From positions 1 to 33,613 of the forward strand of contig CAMDGH010000021.1 of the NCBI GenBank assembly GCA_945897755.1: a stretch of 33,613 nucleotides of DNA, read 5' to 3'. The notes beneath the pieces were generated by a model. That model saw nothing but the letters and a program-made list of their open reading frames with translations. It was not told the DNA's origin and made no database searches. The translations under genes were made by a program, and so were the position numbers. Origin of the DNA: Chryseobacterium gleum (GTDB taxonomy: Bacteria > Bacteroidota > Bacteroidia > Flavobacteriales_D > Crocinitomicaceae). Below are positions 1 to 6,222 of the stretch, one piece after another; within the stretch, counting starts at the first letter, position 1, and each line of letters begins with the position of its first letter.

Positions 1-1718
1 TGTTTCAATCGAAATAATAATCCACTTTTCACAAATTTTGAAATATACCCTTCCGCTGTTTTATCTGCAATTTCTAATGATTTAGACACTGCTAAATAAC
101 CTTGTCGATTGAAATACTGAGGAAGATTTGCTAAAAACAATTCACGTTGGTTCTTTTTCATTTTTAATGATGCATCTTCGGGTAAATCTGTAAAAACTTT
201 ACTTGCGTGTCTTACCAAAGTTCTTATTATTTCTAATGCTGAATTGAAATCATTGTCTTGGCAAATTAAAGGCGGTGTCATATCACCTGATTCTAAAATT
301 CTCAAACTTGTGAGAACCATAGCTATTCTAAAAGCGATTAAACCTAAACGACGAACAGTTGCCATATATTCCAAACTTTGGAGTGCGAGGTAAGTATCTT
401 GCAATTCTTTAAAGAATTGATTGAATTGTTCCTCTTGATCTTTTGTTAATTTGAATTGAATTTGTTCTTCTTTTAGCAGTGATTCATATAGCTTAAAAAA
501 GTGTTGACCTAATTCATCAAAATAGCTATCCAAACCATCCTCGTATTTTGATTCAAAAACATTTTTCCATGTTGGTGTTACGTTCATGTAATAGAACATA
601 AATCGACTAAACAAACCATTTTCTGCATTTGGAATAAGTGCTGAAATTTGTTTGGGAGTACCTGATAACAAACAAGCTAAACAAGGGTTGTCAATATCTA
701 CGTATTCTCTATCCGTTCTTCTATAATAACTGATTGTTTCGTGGTGAAAGGCTTTTCGAAAACCATCACTGTAATTACCGTAATCAGATTTGAATGCTTG
801 TGCTAAGGTATCACCTTCCGTTTCAAAAATTAATCCGCTCCCTCGGTTATCATTCAATAATTGAAATGCACCTGTTGCGCTATTATTTGCAGGAATGAAC
901 AACATTTTCTCGGGAGGATGAAGCGGTTTAACAGCGTCTGAACCTTTCTTTTTTGCTTGGTTGTATTCTTGTAATTGAGCATCATATTTTTCACGTAACA
1001 ACTTAGATTCTTCTCTCTTTTTCATGTGGATACGTTGCACTAATTGTTTACAATGTACTAATCGACCTTTACCTGCTGATGCTTGCGCTGTGATAAATAA
1101 AAATAGATTTGCAAAGACTTTCTTACCGTCATAAATCCCAACTATTTTAGGCAGACAAGAACTCAATGAAACGATTGAACCTAACAACAATAAATCTCGT
1201 TCTTCATTACTTGCAGCAACTACAACCACTTTTTGAAGGAAACGAGGAAGTTGCGGAAATATAGTATCTGACAATAAAGGAACATTCACTTTTTCTATCT
1301 CACCTTCCTTGGCATCCTCTATTTCCTTTCTTTCCTCAATGTCTTCATTATAAACATTCAAGCCCGCTTTTTCGCATTGATACAAAAAAGTTTTCATTGT
1401 AATGCCAGCACCTTTTGAATTTAGACAAGCGTTGAACTGCTCATCACATTCTTGTTGATTGTAACTGCTATGGAATTGACTTACTCTATGAAAATATGCT
1501 CTTCCTGCTTCTTCAAATTTATCTGCTAAAGCAAAACCTACATTTCTCCATTCAGTATAGGAAGGAGCGATATCGGTTTGCTTCATTTCAAGTTCATTAA
1601 TGATTTCCTCAAAGTCAGTACAAGATTCATCTTTGAATCCTGTACTGCTGATTGGTTTGATTACTTGAGGATTGGTTTTAATCTCAATCCATTCAAATGG
1701 GTTAAATTCTTTCTTCAT
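1..1718 (-). CDS. PriCT_2 / DUF3987 primase-helicase-like protein (3' end outside window)
   Basis: An open minus-strand frame of 572 codons starts with MKKEFNPFEW and runs off the left edge. Residues about 30-110 resemble the PriCT_2 primase C-terminal domain (EWRNVGFALADKF, GAGITMKTFLYQC). The rest matches the DUF3987 family of helicase-like ATPases found on mobile elements, with a P-loop-like stretch ASAGKGR followed by a segment ending PPEKMLFIPANNSATG. The start overlaps the upstream VirE_N gene by 17 bases, which suggests coupled translation. With that neighbour it probably forms the replication initiation (primase plus helicase) module of the element. The family assignment is from memory of conserved blocks. 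The exact C-terminus cannot be seen. Confidence 0.8.
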   Translation of the reverse strand, partial: MKKEFNPFEWIEIKTNPQVIKPISSTGFKDESCTDFEEIINELEMKQTDIAPSYTEWRNVGFALADKFEEAGRAYFHRVSQFHSSYNQQECDEQFNACLNSKGAGITMKTFLYQCEKAGLNVYNEDIEERKEIEDAKEGEIEKVNVPLLSDTIFPQLPRFLQKVVVVAASNEERDLLLLGSIVSLSSCLPKIVGIYDGKKVFANLFLFITAQASAGKGRLVHCKQLVQRIHMKKREESKLLREKYDAQLQEYNQAKKKGSDAVKPLHPPEKMLFIPANNSATGAFQLLNDNRGSGLIFETEGDTLAQAFKSDYGNYSDGFRKAFHHETISYYRRTDREYVDIDNPCLACLLSGTPKQISALIPNAENGLFSRFMFYYMNVTPTWKNVFESKYEDGLDSYFDELGQHFFKLYESLLKEEQIQFKLTKDQEEQFNQFFKELQDTYLALQSLEYMATVRRLGLIAFRIAMVLTSLRILESGDMTPPLICQDNDFNSALEIIRTLVRHASKVFTDLPEDASLKMKKNQRELFLANLPQYFNRQGYLAVSKSLEIADKTAEGYISKFVKSGLLFRLK

Positions 1719-2289
1719 AATTTTTAATGTATTTTGGGTTGATGTAACAGTTTCTATCGTGGGGAACGAAACAAGCTCTTGAAATATCTTTGCCTGATTT
1801 ATCGACTTTTAAATTGTACTTTATAAGTAAATAATTTTCTATCCCTCTGAAGTAATCAAGATGAGTTGCTTTCATTAAATCAATGGAAACAATCCATTTC
1901 AAACCATCGCCAGAAGGAGAAGTAAATAAAAGTTCGGTTTCAAAGTACTCATCATTCAATAACTGTTGTTTCACTTCTTCAAGATTGGATAATTCATCTA
2001 AATCAATGGTCATTAAACCTGAATGTTTGATTAAACTTTTATCTTCTCTTTTTGAAAATGTGCCCGAGAATGTAACGTAATCAAAATTAGATGCCTTGTA
2101 TTGTTTCGCTTCTTTCTTGTCTGCTATTGCTCTTAATTCTTCTGTTTTATGAGCAAAAGTGACATCACGAATAAAGGTGTACATGTCAAAAAGTGAGATC
2201 GTATCCAATGGAGATGTATTCTTGATTGGAGCTTTGAAATAACTGAATTTTTGCAAAGACCTATCGGTCAAATTATTCGTCGCTTCCAT
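1702..2289 (-). CDS. BT4734-like / VirE N-terminal domain protein (primase-type)
   Basis: This 195-aa protein matches the VirE_N (BT4734-like) family common on Bacteroidota mobile elements. Visible blocks are an acidic strand (LMTIDLDEL, about residues 92-100), a glycine turn (TSPSGDGLKWIV, about 123-134) and a basic stretch near the C-terminus (DISRACFVPHDRNCYINP). These three blocks resemble the DxD, SGxG and RxP motifs of archaeo-eukaryotic primase/PrimPol enzymes, so a primase role is my inference. It overlaps the upstream HTH gene and the downstream DUF3987 gene by exactly 17 bases each. In some relatives I recall this domain fused to PriCT_2; here the parts are on separate, coupled reading frames. 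Confidence 0.75.
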   Translation of the reverse strand: MEATNNLTDRSLQKFSYFKAPIKNTSPLDTISLFDMYTFIRDVTFAHKTEELRAIADKKEAKQYKASNFDYVTFSGTFSKREDKSLIKHSGLMTIDLDELSNLEEVKQQLLNDEYFETELLFTSPSGDGLKWIVSIDLMKATHLDYFRGIENYLLIKYNLKVDKSGKDISRACFVPHDRNCYINPKYIKNYEERI

Positions 2290-2572
2290 GATCTATCTTT
2301 TTTGAAGATGAATAATTGGATTCCAACATCAATTGAATGTCCTCTGTTTTGTAATAGAATTTACCGTTGATTCTGCTAAACGGTAATGTTCGATTATCAC
2401 GCATCGATTGAAGTGTTCGTTTACTGATTTTTAGCAATAACATTACTTCTTGTCCATCCATCCAAGTTTCGAGCAACGTTGTTGATTTGGAGTGTTTCAC
2501 ACTCATAATGTATTCTTTTATGAGTGTGAAATCTTTGGACAATTCTTCCATTAATTGAATAACTTTTATCAT
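2273..2572 (-). CDS. Helix-turn-helix (HTH_17) protein
   Basis: This 99-aa protein has a C-terminal MerR/excisionase-type winged helix. The block WMDGQEVMLLLKISKRTLQSMRDNRTLPFSRINGKFYYKTEDI shows the usual order: 'x-x-Q-E-V' helix, SKRTLQ recognition helix, then a PFS..NGKFYY wing. The N-terminal 35 residues look helical. Such proteins act as excisionases or local regulators on integrative elements. The start codon overlaps the preceding HTH gene in an ATGA arrangement, and the end overlaps the VirE_N gene by 17 bases. Specific target and role are unknown. Confidence 0.75.
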   Translation of the reverse strand: MIKVIQLMEELSKDFTLIKEYIMSVKHSKSTTLLETWMDGQEVMLLLKISKRTLQSMRDNRTLPFSRINGKFYYKTEDIQLMLESNYSSSKKIDHGSDE

Positions 2573-2874
2573 AGCTTAACCCTCCCTTTTTTAAGTAAAT
2601 AATTAGCCGCTTGTTGTTCAATCTCTGATTTGGAAGCACTTCTATTGCTTAATAACCAGTTGTCTATTTCTGTACGTTTGAAATAAATCTTCTTTCCATT
2701 CGGTTTGTAATGCGAAATGGTGTCTGCACTTGTTAGTTTGTAAAGGTGTGAACTTGATATTTCTAAATATTCACATGCTTCACTGAAGCTTAATACTTCT
2801 TTTTGAAGTCTATTTTGTTCTTTTAACAAAGTTTCAATACTCGTTAATCGTTCTAAGATGTTTTCATTTTCCAT
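2569..2874 (-). CDS. Helix-turn-helix (HTH_17) protein, excisionase-like
   Basis: This 101-aa protein begins with a predicted coiled-coil-like helix (NILERLTSIETLLKEQNRL) followed by an HTH_17 domain: LSFSEACEYLEISSSHLYKLTSADTISHYKPNGKKIYFKRTEIDNWL, ending in a basic tail. This leader-helix plus HTH layout is common next to mobile-element primase genes in Bacteroidota. It is the first gene of the four-gene HTH-HTH-VirE_N-DUF3987 unit and overlaps the next gene by four bases. The upstream 229-bp gap holds a possible -7 element and repeats that may be its operator. Confidence 0.75.
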   Translation of the reverse strand: MENENILERLTSIETLLKEQNRLQKEVLSFSEACEYLEISSSHLYKLTSADTISHYKPNGKKIYFKRTEIDNWLLSNRSASKSEIEQQAANYLLKKGRVKL

Positions 2875-2950
2875 CTTTTTAAAATTTATACGCTTAATTA
2901 TTCCCTCTCCGCAAACAGAAACGAGAGGAGTTGTCTCTGTTGCTTGAAAT

Positions 2951-2958
2951 CAAAATTA
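2951..2958 (-). promoter_or_regulatory. Possible -7 element of the HTH/primase operon
   Basis: On the minus strand the sequence is TAATTTTG, matching the Bacteroidota -7 consensus TANNTTTG. It lies 76 bases upstream of the first HTH start codon. No good -33 TTG was found at the usual distance, so this is a tentative call. Confidence 0.35.
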
Positions 2959-2981
2959 GAGTATAAACAAGGGGGTATTTG

Positions 2982-3103
2982 ACTCCGAGCTTGTATCTCG
3001 GAATAAACTCGGAGTGTATGAAAACAAAAAGGTTCGGCTTTATAAACCGAACCTTACAAAGGGATTGAGAACTATTTTTAAAATTTTATTTTAAACTCGG
3101 AGT
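2982..3103. repeat. CTCGGAGT direct and inverted repeats
   Basis: The 11-mer AAACTCGGAGT occurs at 3005-3015 and again, identical, at 3093-3103, the second ending one base before the stop codon of the 466-aa gene. An inverted copy ACTCCGAG stands at 2982-2989, and a partial TCTCGGA at 2996-3002. The 2982/3008 pair forms an 8-bp inverted repeat with an 18-nt spacer just upstream of the HTH operon. It may be an operator or recombination site; function unknown. Confidence 0.6.
3029..3055 (-). terminator. Intrinsic terminator after the 466-aa gene
   Basis: A perfect 9-bp stem AAGGTTCGG / CCGAACCTT with a 9-nt loop is followed on the minus strand by TTTTTGTTTTC. It lies about 50 bases past the stop codon of the 466-aa gene and would end the HTH-int-unknown transcript. 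Confidence 0.8.
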
Positions 3104-4504
3104 CTATTTTTTAATACTTTGAACTATTTCTAAAATCTTAGTGTGATTATTAGTTGGTTTTGTATCACTTATTGTTTTGTTATCAAATGTATTTCCATTT
3201 CTAAGAAATAATTTAATTGCTATTAACCAATGACGATTACCAACATTTTTAATTTTATTTTCAGATTTTAATAAAGAAATAAACGACCTCAAATCACCAA
3301 AATCACCTACCCAATCAATTTTACTTGTTGGGATTTTATTCTTAAATACTTTTAGGAAGTCAGACTTTGATTCTAATCTTATACAATTGAAAGAAACCAA
3401 TCTATCAAATAATTCTTTAATAGGTTCATCTGATGTTTGCGCTGCAATCAGTGTGAAGCTTTCTTCAGTTTTTTTGTCATCTTTACTTTGTGTTGCTTGT
3501 AATTTTGGCAAATTAATCGAGTTGAAAGTCGTAATAAATTCCTCCTCGTTTTTTAACCACTGCTTAATTGAATTTATATACGCTTTCTCTTTCTTTTCAA
3601 ATTGAAGCTTATTTTTATCTTGGTTGAGTTTGTATTTGCCTCTTGCTATGTCTAATTGGTGTTTTTGAGAATTTGTGATTTTACCTTCATCAAGTAATTT
3701 AGATGTATCTACTGCATAAAGAACTTTTTTAGTAATTGTATTAAGATAGTCTAATAATACAGACTGAGTAATCAGTTGAACTTTCGCTACACCAGTGTAT
3801 TTATTTTCTACCACTTCCCCATGAATTAACGGAAATGAATTTTCAAATGTTTCCTTTTGATCACTAAATAATTCTAATTCAAATGGAAATATTTTCATCC
3901 ATTTTTCATAAATACTAATCAAAAGGGTGATGTCTGAATTTTTATCTTGCTTTACCTCTCCATATTTAGAAACATAGCTAATAATTTGCTCTCTACGAGG
4001 ATTCATTTCTTTGTTATCAAAGTCTGCAGTTTTCAATAAGTCAAGTAAAAATCTCTTCGCTTGACTAATACCAGCTGGAGCACCACAATCTGATGGGAAT
4101 TGACCAAAACTACCTAAAACATATTCGATGTAACTTGTGATTTCTAAATACCAATCATCACGTTCTATGTTATTGATAGCATGATGATTCATGTAGATTA
4201 CTTTGTTGGCGACTTTATCTCCTAAATCAGAATAATTACCAGCGTAAAACCATTCTTGATTCTTTAAATTCTTATGCAGATCACAACAATTTGGAAATTT
4301 CTTGAAATAAACTTTCATATCAGTTTTCATAATTTCTAAACCATTGCGACAACCCTGACAGCCATCTAAATTGTGTTTACCTTCAAAATGAACTACATCA
4401 AATGGTGGTTCGAATGTTTCTACATCCATGGAAAAAATAGTTTGTCCACAAACATTATGAGTTTGAACGTTGCCTACAAAAAACTGTTTATGTGTTATAT
4501 TCAT
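3104..4504 (-). CDS. Integrase-coupled protein of unknown function, Cys-rich N-terminus
   Basis: I do not recognise a named family. The 466-aa protein has a cysteine/histidine cluster near the N-terminus (C49-x2-C52, then C73-C74-x2-H77 in FPNCCDLHK) that could bind a metal. Its middle is lysine-rich and probably helical (residues about 270-320). The C-terminal 80 residues (IDWVGDFGDLRSFISLL ... HWLIAIKLF) resemble a module I have seen in other Bacteroidota mobile-element proteins. No signal peptide or membrane segment is visible. Its ATG overlaps the integrase stop as TAATG, so the two are translated together. It could assist recombination or be cargo; both are guesses. Confidence 0.6.
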   Translation of the reverse strand: MNITHKQFFVGNVQTHNVCGQTIFSMDVETFEPPFDVVHFEGKHNLDGCQGCRNGLEIMKTDMKVYFKKFPNCCDLHKNLKNQEWFYAGNYSDLGDKVANKVIYMNHHAINNIERDDWYLEITSYIEYVLGSFGQFPSDCGAPAGISQAKRFLLDLLKTADFDNKEMNPRREQIISYVSKYGEVKQDKNSDITLLISIYEKWMKIFPFELELFSDQKETFENSFPLIHGEVVENKYTGVAKVQLITQSVLLDYLNTITKKVLYAVDTSKLLDEGKITNSQKHQLDIARGKYKLNQDKNKLQFEKKEKAYINSIKQWLKNEEEFITTFNSINLPKLQATQSKDDKKTEESFTLIAAQTSDEPIKELFDRLVSFNCIRLESKSDFLKVFKNKIPTSKIDWVGDFGDLRSFISLLKSENKIKNVGNRHWLIAIKLFLRNGNTFDNKTISDTKPTNNHTKILEIVQSIKK

Positions 4505-5598
4505 TATAATTTAATTTTGATAATGTTAGCTGCTTCGATTTTCTTCTTGTCAATTACCTTGCCATAAATTTGTGTGGTTCTCAATTCCTTATGACCAAGC
4601 AATTTTGATACGGTATAAATATCTGTACCCATCGTTAATTGAAGGGTTGCATAGGTATGTCTTGCACAATGGAACGTAATGGTTTTTGAAACTCCACCTT
4701 TCATTACCCATTGTTGTAATTTAAGATTATGCCAAGCACTGTATTTTAAATTACTAAAAACTCTCTCTTCTCCTTCAATTGGATCACCTAATAATTGTCT
4801 TGCTTGTTCTGAAATTGGTAATGTTTCAACTCCTTTTGTTTTCTTCTGTCTAAAACGAATGTAGTAACCTAAATCGTTAGAATGTTGAACTTCTGTCCAG
4901 GTAAGTTTCTCTATATCTGACCATCTTAAACCTGTTAAACAACTAAATATAAAGGCTGTTTTAAGGATTGGAATTTCACAATCTACATCAACCACACTTT
5001 GTAATTCTTCTAATGTTAGGAACTCTCTTTCGGTTTCACCTTCTTTTATACCATCTACTTTTTCAGAAGGGTTTGTTGGGATATACTCGTCTTTGAAAGC
5101 TTGTTTAATAGCCGCTTTGAATTTTGCAAAATAGGAATGTTTCGAATTTTGAGACAGTTTTGCTCCTCCCTTTGTAATTTTCCCTTTGTCTAAATATTCT
5201 CTGAAGTCTTGAACTAACTGAACATCTAACTGACCGAATGTGATTCCATTTGGAGCAAAGTTCTTCAAGTGTTTTAATGTACTATCCCAATTACCGTAGT
5301 TTCCTTGACTATCGAATCTTTTGTTTGCAAGGATTTCAAAGTAAGCGATAAAACTTGCTTTCAGTTTCTCATTATCTCTAAACCCAAAAACTCCGTTTTG
5401 AATCTCAATTTGCCTTTGCGCTCTAATGCTTTCTGCTAACTGTAATGTCTTTTTATTGACTTCTTTTTGTTCTTTACTCGGATTGTTTTCATCTAAATAC
5501 AAACTAAGGTATTCGGTTTTACGAGTCCCTTTATGGTAATAATCTAAGTAAAGGCTTGTTTTACTACCTTTATTTCTTTGTCTTAATGTTACTTTCAT
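4504..5598 (-). CDS. Tyrosine recombinase / integrase
   Basis: This 364-aa protein is a tyrosine-type site-specific recombinase. It has an N-terminal arm-binding region, a SAM-like core-binding domain (about residues 80-180, ending before REFLTLEELQSVV) and a C-terminal catalytic domain. Catalytic residues are visible: Arg in TGLRWSDIEKL, Lys in RQKKTKG, His-x-x-Arg in HCARHTYATL, His in LLGHKELRTT and Tyr in QIYGKV. It has normal length and no frame damage, so it is likely active. It follows the zinc-finger/HTH gene by 7 bases and overlaps the 466-aa gene. Its place behind mnmE suggests it catalysed insertion at the mnmE 3' end. Confidence 0.93.
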   Translation of the reverse strand: MKVTLRQRNKGSKTSLYLDYYHKGTRKTEYLSLYLDENNPSKEQKEVNKKTLQLAESIRAQRQIEIQNGVFGFRDNEKLKASFIAYFEILANKRFDSQGNYGNWDSTLKHLKNFAPNGITFGQLDVQLVQDFREYLDKGKITKGGAKLSQNSKHSYFAKFKAAIKQAFKDEYIPTNPSEKVDGIKEGETEREFLTLEELQSVVDVDCEIPILKTAFIFSCLTGLRWSDIEKLTWTEVQHSNDLGYYIRFRQKKTKGVETLPISEQARQLLGDPIEGEERVFSNLKYSAWHNLKLQQWVMKGGVSKTITFHCARHTYATLQLTMGTDIYTVSKLLGHKELRTTQIYGKVIDKKKIEAANIIKIKL

Positions 5599-5605
5599 TA
5601 GGTAT

Positions 5606-5986
5606 TTATTTAAAGAGTTTTTCTAATTCTTGTCGGTTTATTATTTTCTTTCTTCCAAATTGTTTGAATGGTATTTCACCTCGCTTCAACATTCTTTGTA
5701 TAGACCATCTACTAACTCCAATTAAATCGGAGATTTCATTAATGCTCATAAATTGTTTGTCGTTTAGATCCTGGTGATGAACTGGCTTCCTCCCAACTGT
5801 TTTTTTTGAATTAGCCAATGTAGTTTGCTGTTCAATGAGTGAAGCTTTTATTTTTTCTTCTCTCTGTCTGAGTTTGTAAGCTCTCTTTCTACAAACACTT
5901 GAACAGTTTTTAGTCACCGTCGTTTTAGCTATGAAAATGCTTCCACAGATTGTACAGGTTTTCGGTATTTGTATATTACTACTCAT
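5606..5986 (-). CDS. Zinc-finger plus HTH protein, likely excisionase or int regulator
   Basis: The protein has C11-x2-C14 and C28-x3-C32, a small zinc-finger-like knot, followed by a basic coiled-coil-like helix (RAYKLRQREEKIKAS) and a C-terminal HTH_17 domain (SINEISDLIGVSRWSIQRMLKRGEIPFKQFGRKKIIN). I chose the ATG at 5986 (MSSNIQ, 126 aa). A longer frame starts at 6040, but its extra 18 residues (MMHHNAPYCPMLLHNAPY) are only the translation of five 10-bp tandem repeats. It is first in an operon with the integrase 7 bases downstream, and probably regulates int or directs excision. Confidence 0.75.
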   Translation of the reverse strand: MSSNIQIPKTCTICGSIFIAKTTVTKNCSSVCRKRAYKLRQREEKIKASLIEQQTTLANSKKTVGRKPVHHQDLNDKQFMSINEISDLIGVSRWSIQRMLKRGEIPFKQFGRKKIINRQELEKLFK

Positions 5987-5988
5987 AT

Positions 5989-6038
5989 ATGGTGCGTTAT
6001 GTAGCAACATGGGGCAATATGGGGCATTATGGTGCATC
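5989..6038. repeat. Five tandem 10-bp repeats
   Basis: Five adjacent 10-mers follow ATGKGGCAWY-like pattern: ATGGTGCGTT (5989), ATGTAGCAAC (5999), ATGGGGCAAT (6009), ATGGGGCATT (6019) and ATGGTGCATC (6029). The period is close to one DNA helical turn, so a protein could bind all copies on one face. They sit directly upstream of the chosen start of the zinc-finger/HTH gene and downstream of the int promoter. Confidence 0.8.
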
Positions 6039-6056
6039 ATATCGCCTAATTATGCT

Positions 6057-6139
6057 GCCAACAAAAAAGGCAACAAAATTGAATGTTGGGCAACAATTTA
6101 GCAACAAAAATAGTGATAAAATAGGAAAATGGGCAACAA
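6057..6139. repeat. Five GCAACAA (TTGTTGC) repeats around the int promoter
   Basis: Copies of GCAACAA occur at 6070-6076, 6090-6096, 6101-6107 and 6133-6139, with a variant GCCAACAA at 6057-6064. All are in the same orientation with irregular spacing. The copies at 6101 and 6133 overlap the -7 and -33 elements of the probable int-operon promoter. They could be integrase arm sites, excisionase sites or operators. Confidence 0.75.
6105..6136 (-). promoter_or_regulatory. Promoter of the HTH-int operon
   Basis: The minus strand reads TTG (6136-6134), 21 bases, then TATTTTTG (6112-6105), matching the Bacteroidota TTG / TANNTTTG promoter. It would give a leader of about 110 bases carrying the tandem 10-bp repeats. 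Both promoter elements lie inside TTGTTGC repeats, suggesting repression by a bound element protein. Confidence 0.6.
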
Positions 6140-6204
6140 ATAAAAGAAAAGATTTGTTATAATATATAAGAAAAACAAGTAGTTAGATAAAAAAAGAAAA
6201 GTAA

Positions 6205-6222
6205 CTATTTGCCAATACAGAA
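6205..6222. other. Probable attachment site (attL/attR core) at mnmE 3' end
   Basis: Read in the mnmE direction the last 18 bases are TTCTGTATTGGCAAATAG, encoding FCIGK plus stop. From memory, the SGI1 island core at trmE/mnmE is TTCTGTATTGGTAAGTAA, which is nearly the same. The integrase module begins right behind it. The duplicate copy expected at the other end of the element is outside the window, so the exact core cannot be fixed. Confidence 0.55.

Larger units (their letters stand above)
1..6222. mobile_element. Integrative element, int-proximal end (partial)
   Basis: All genes here lie on the minus strand and are typical of Bacteroidota integrative elements: zinc-finger/HTH protein, tyrosine recombinase, unknown protein, two excisionase-like HTH proteins, VirE_N-type primase and a DUF3987 helicase. 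The right boundary is placed at the 3' end of mnmE because the integrase module starts directly behind it and everything on the other side is core chromosome. The left end, and so the second attachment site, lies outside the window. No conjugation or relaxase genes are visible in this part. That the element is complete or still mobile cannot be judged from here. Confidence 0.75.

Noticed and set aside
1702-1718. Frameshift splitting a VirE_N-DUF3987 fusion
   Set aside because: Each part has a proper start and stop, and the same 17-base overlap occurs at the HTH/VirE_N junction, so coupling is more likely than a mutation.
5989-6139. Short repeats that might be a CRISPR array
   Set aside because: Units are 7-10 bp, spacing is irregular or zero, and there are no unique spacers or cas genes.
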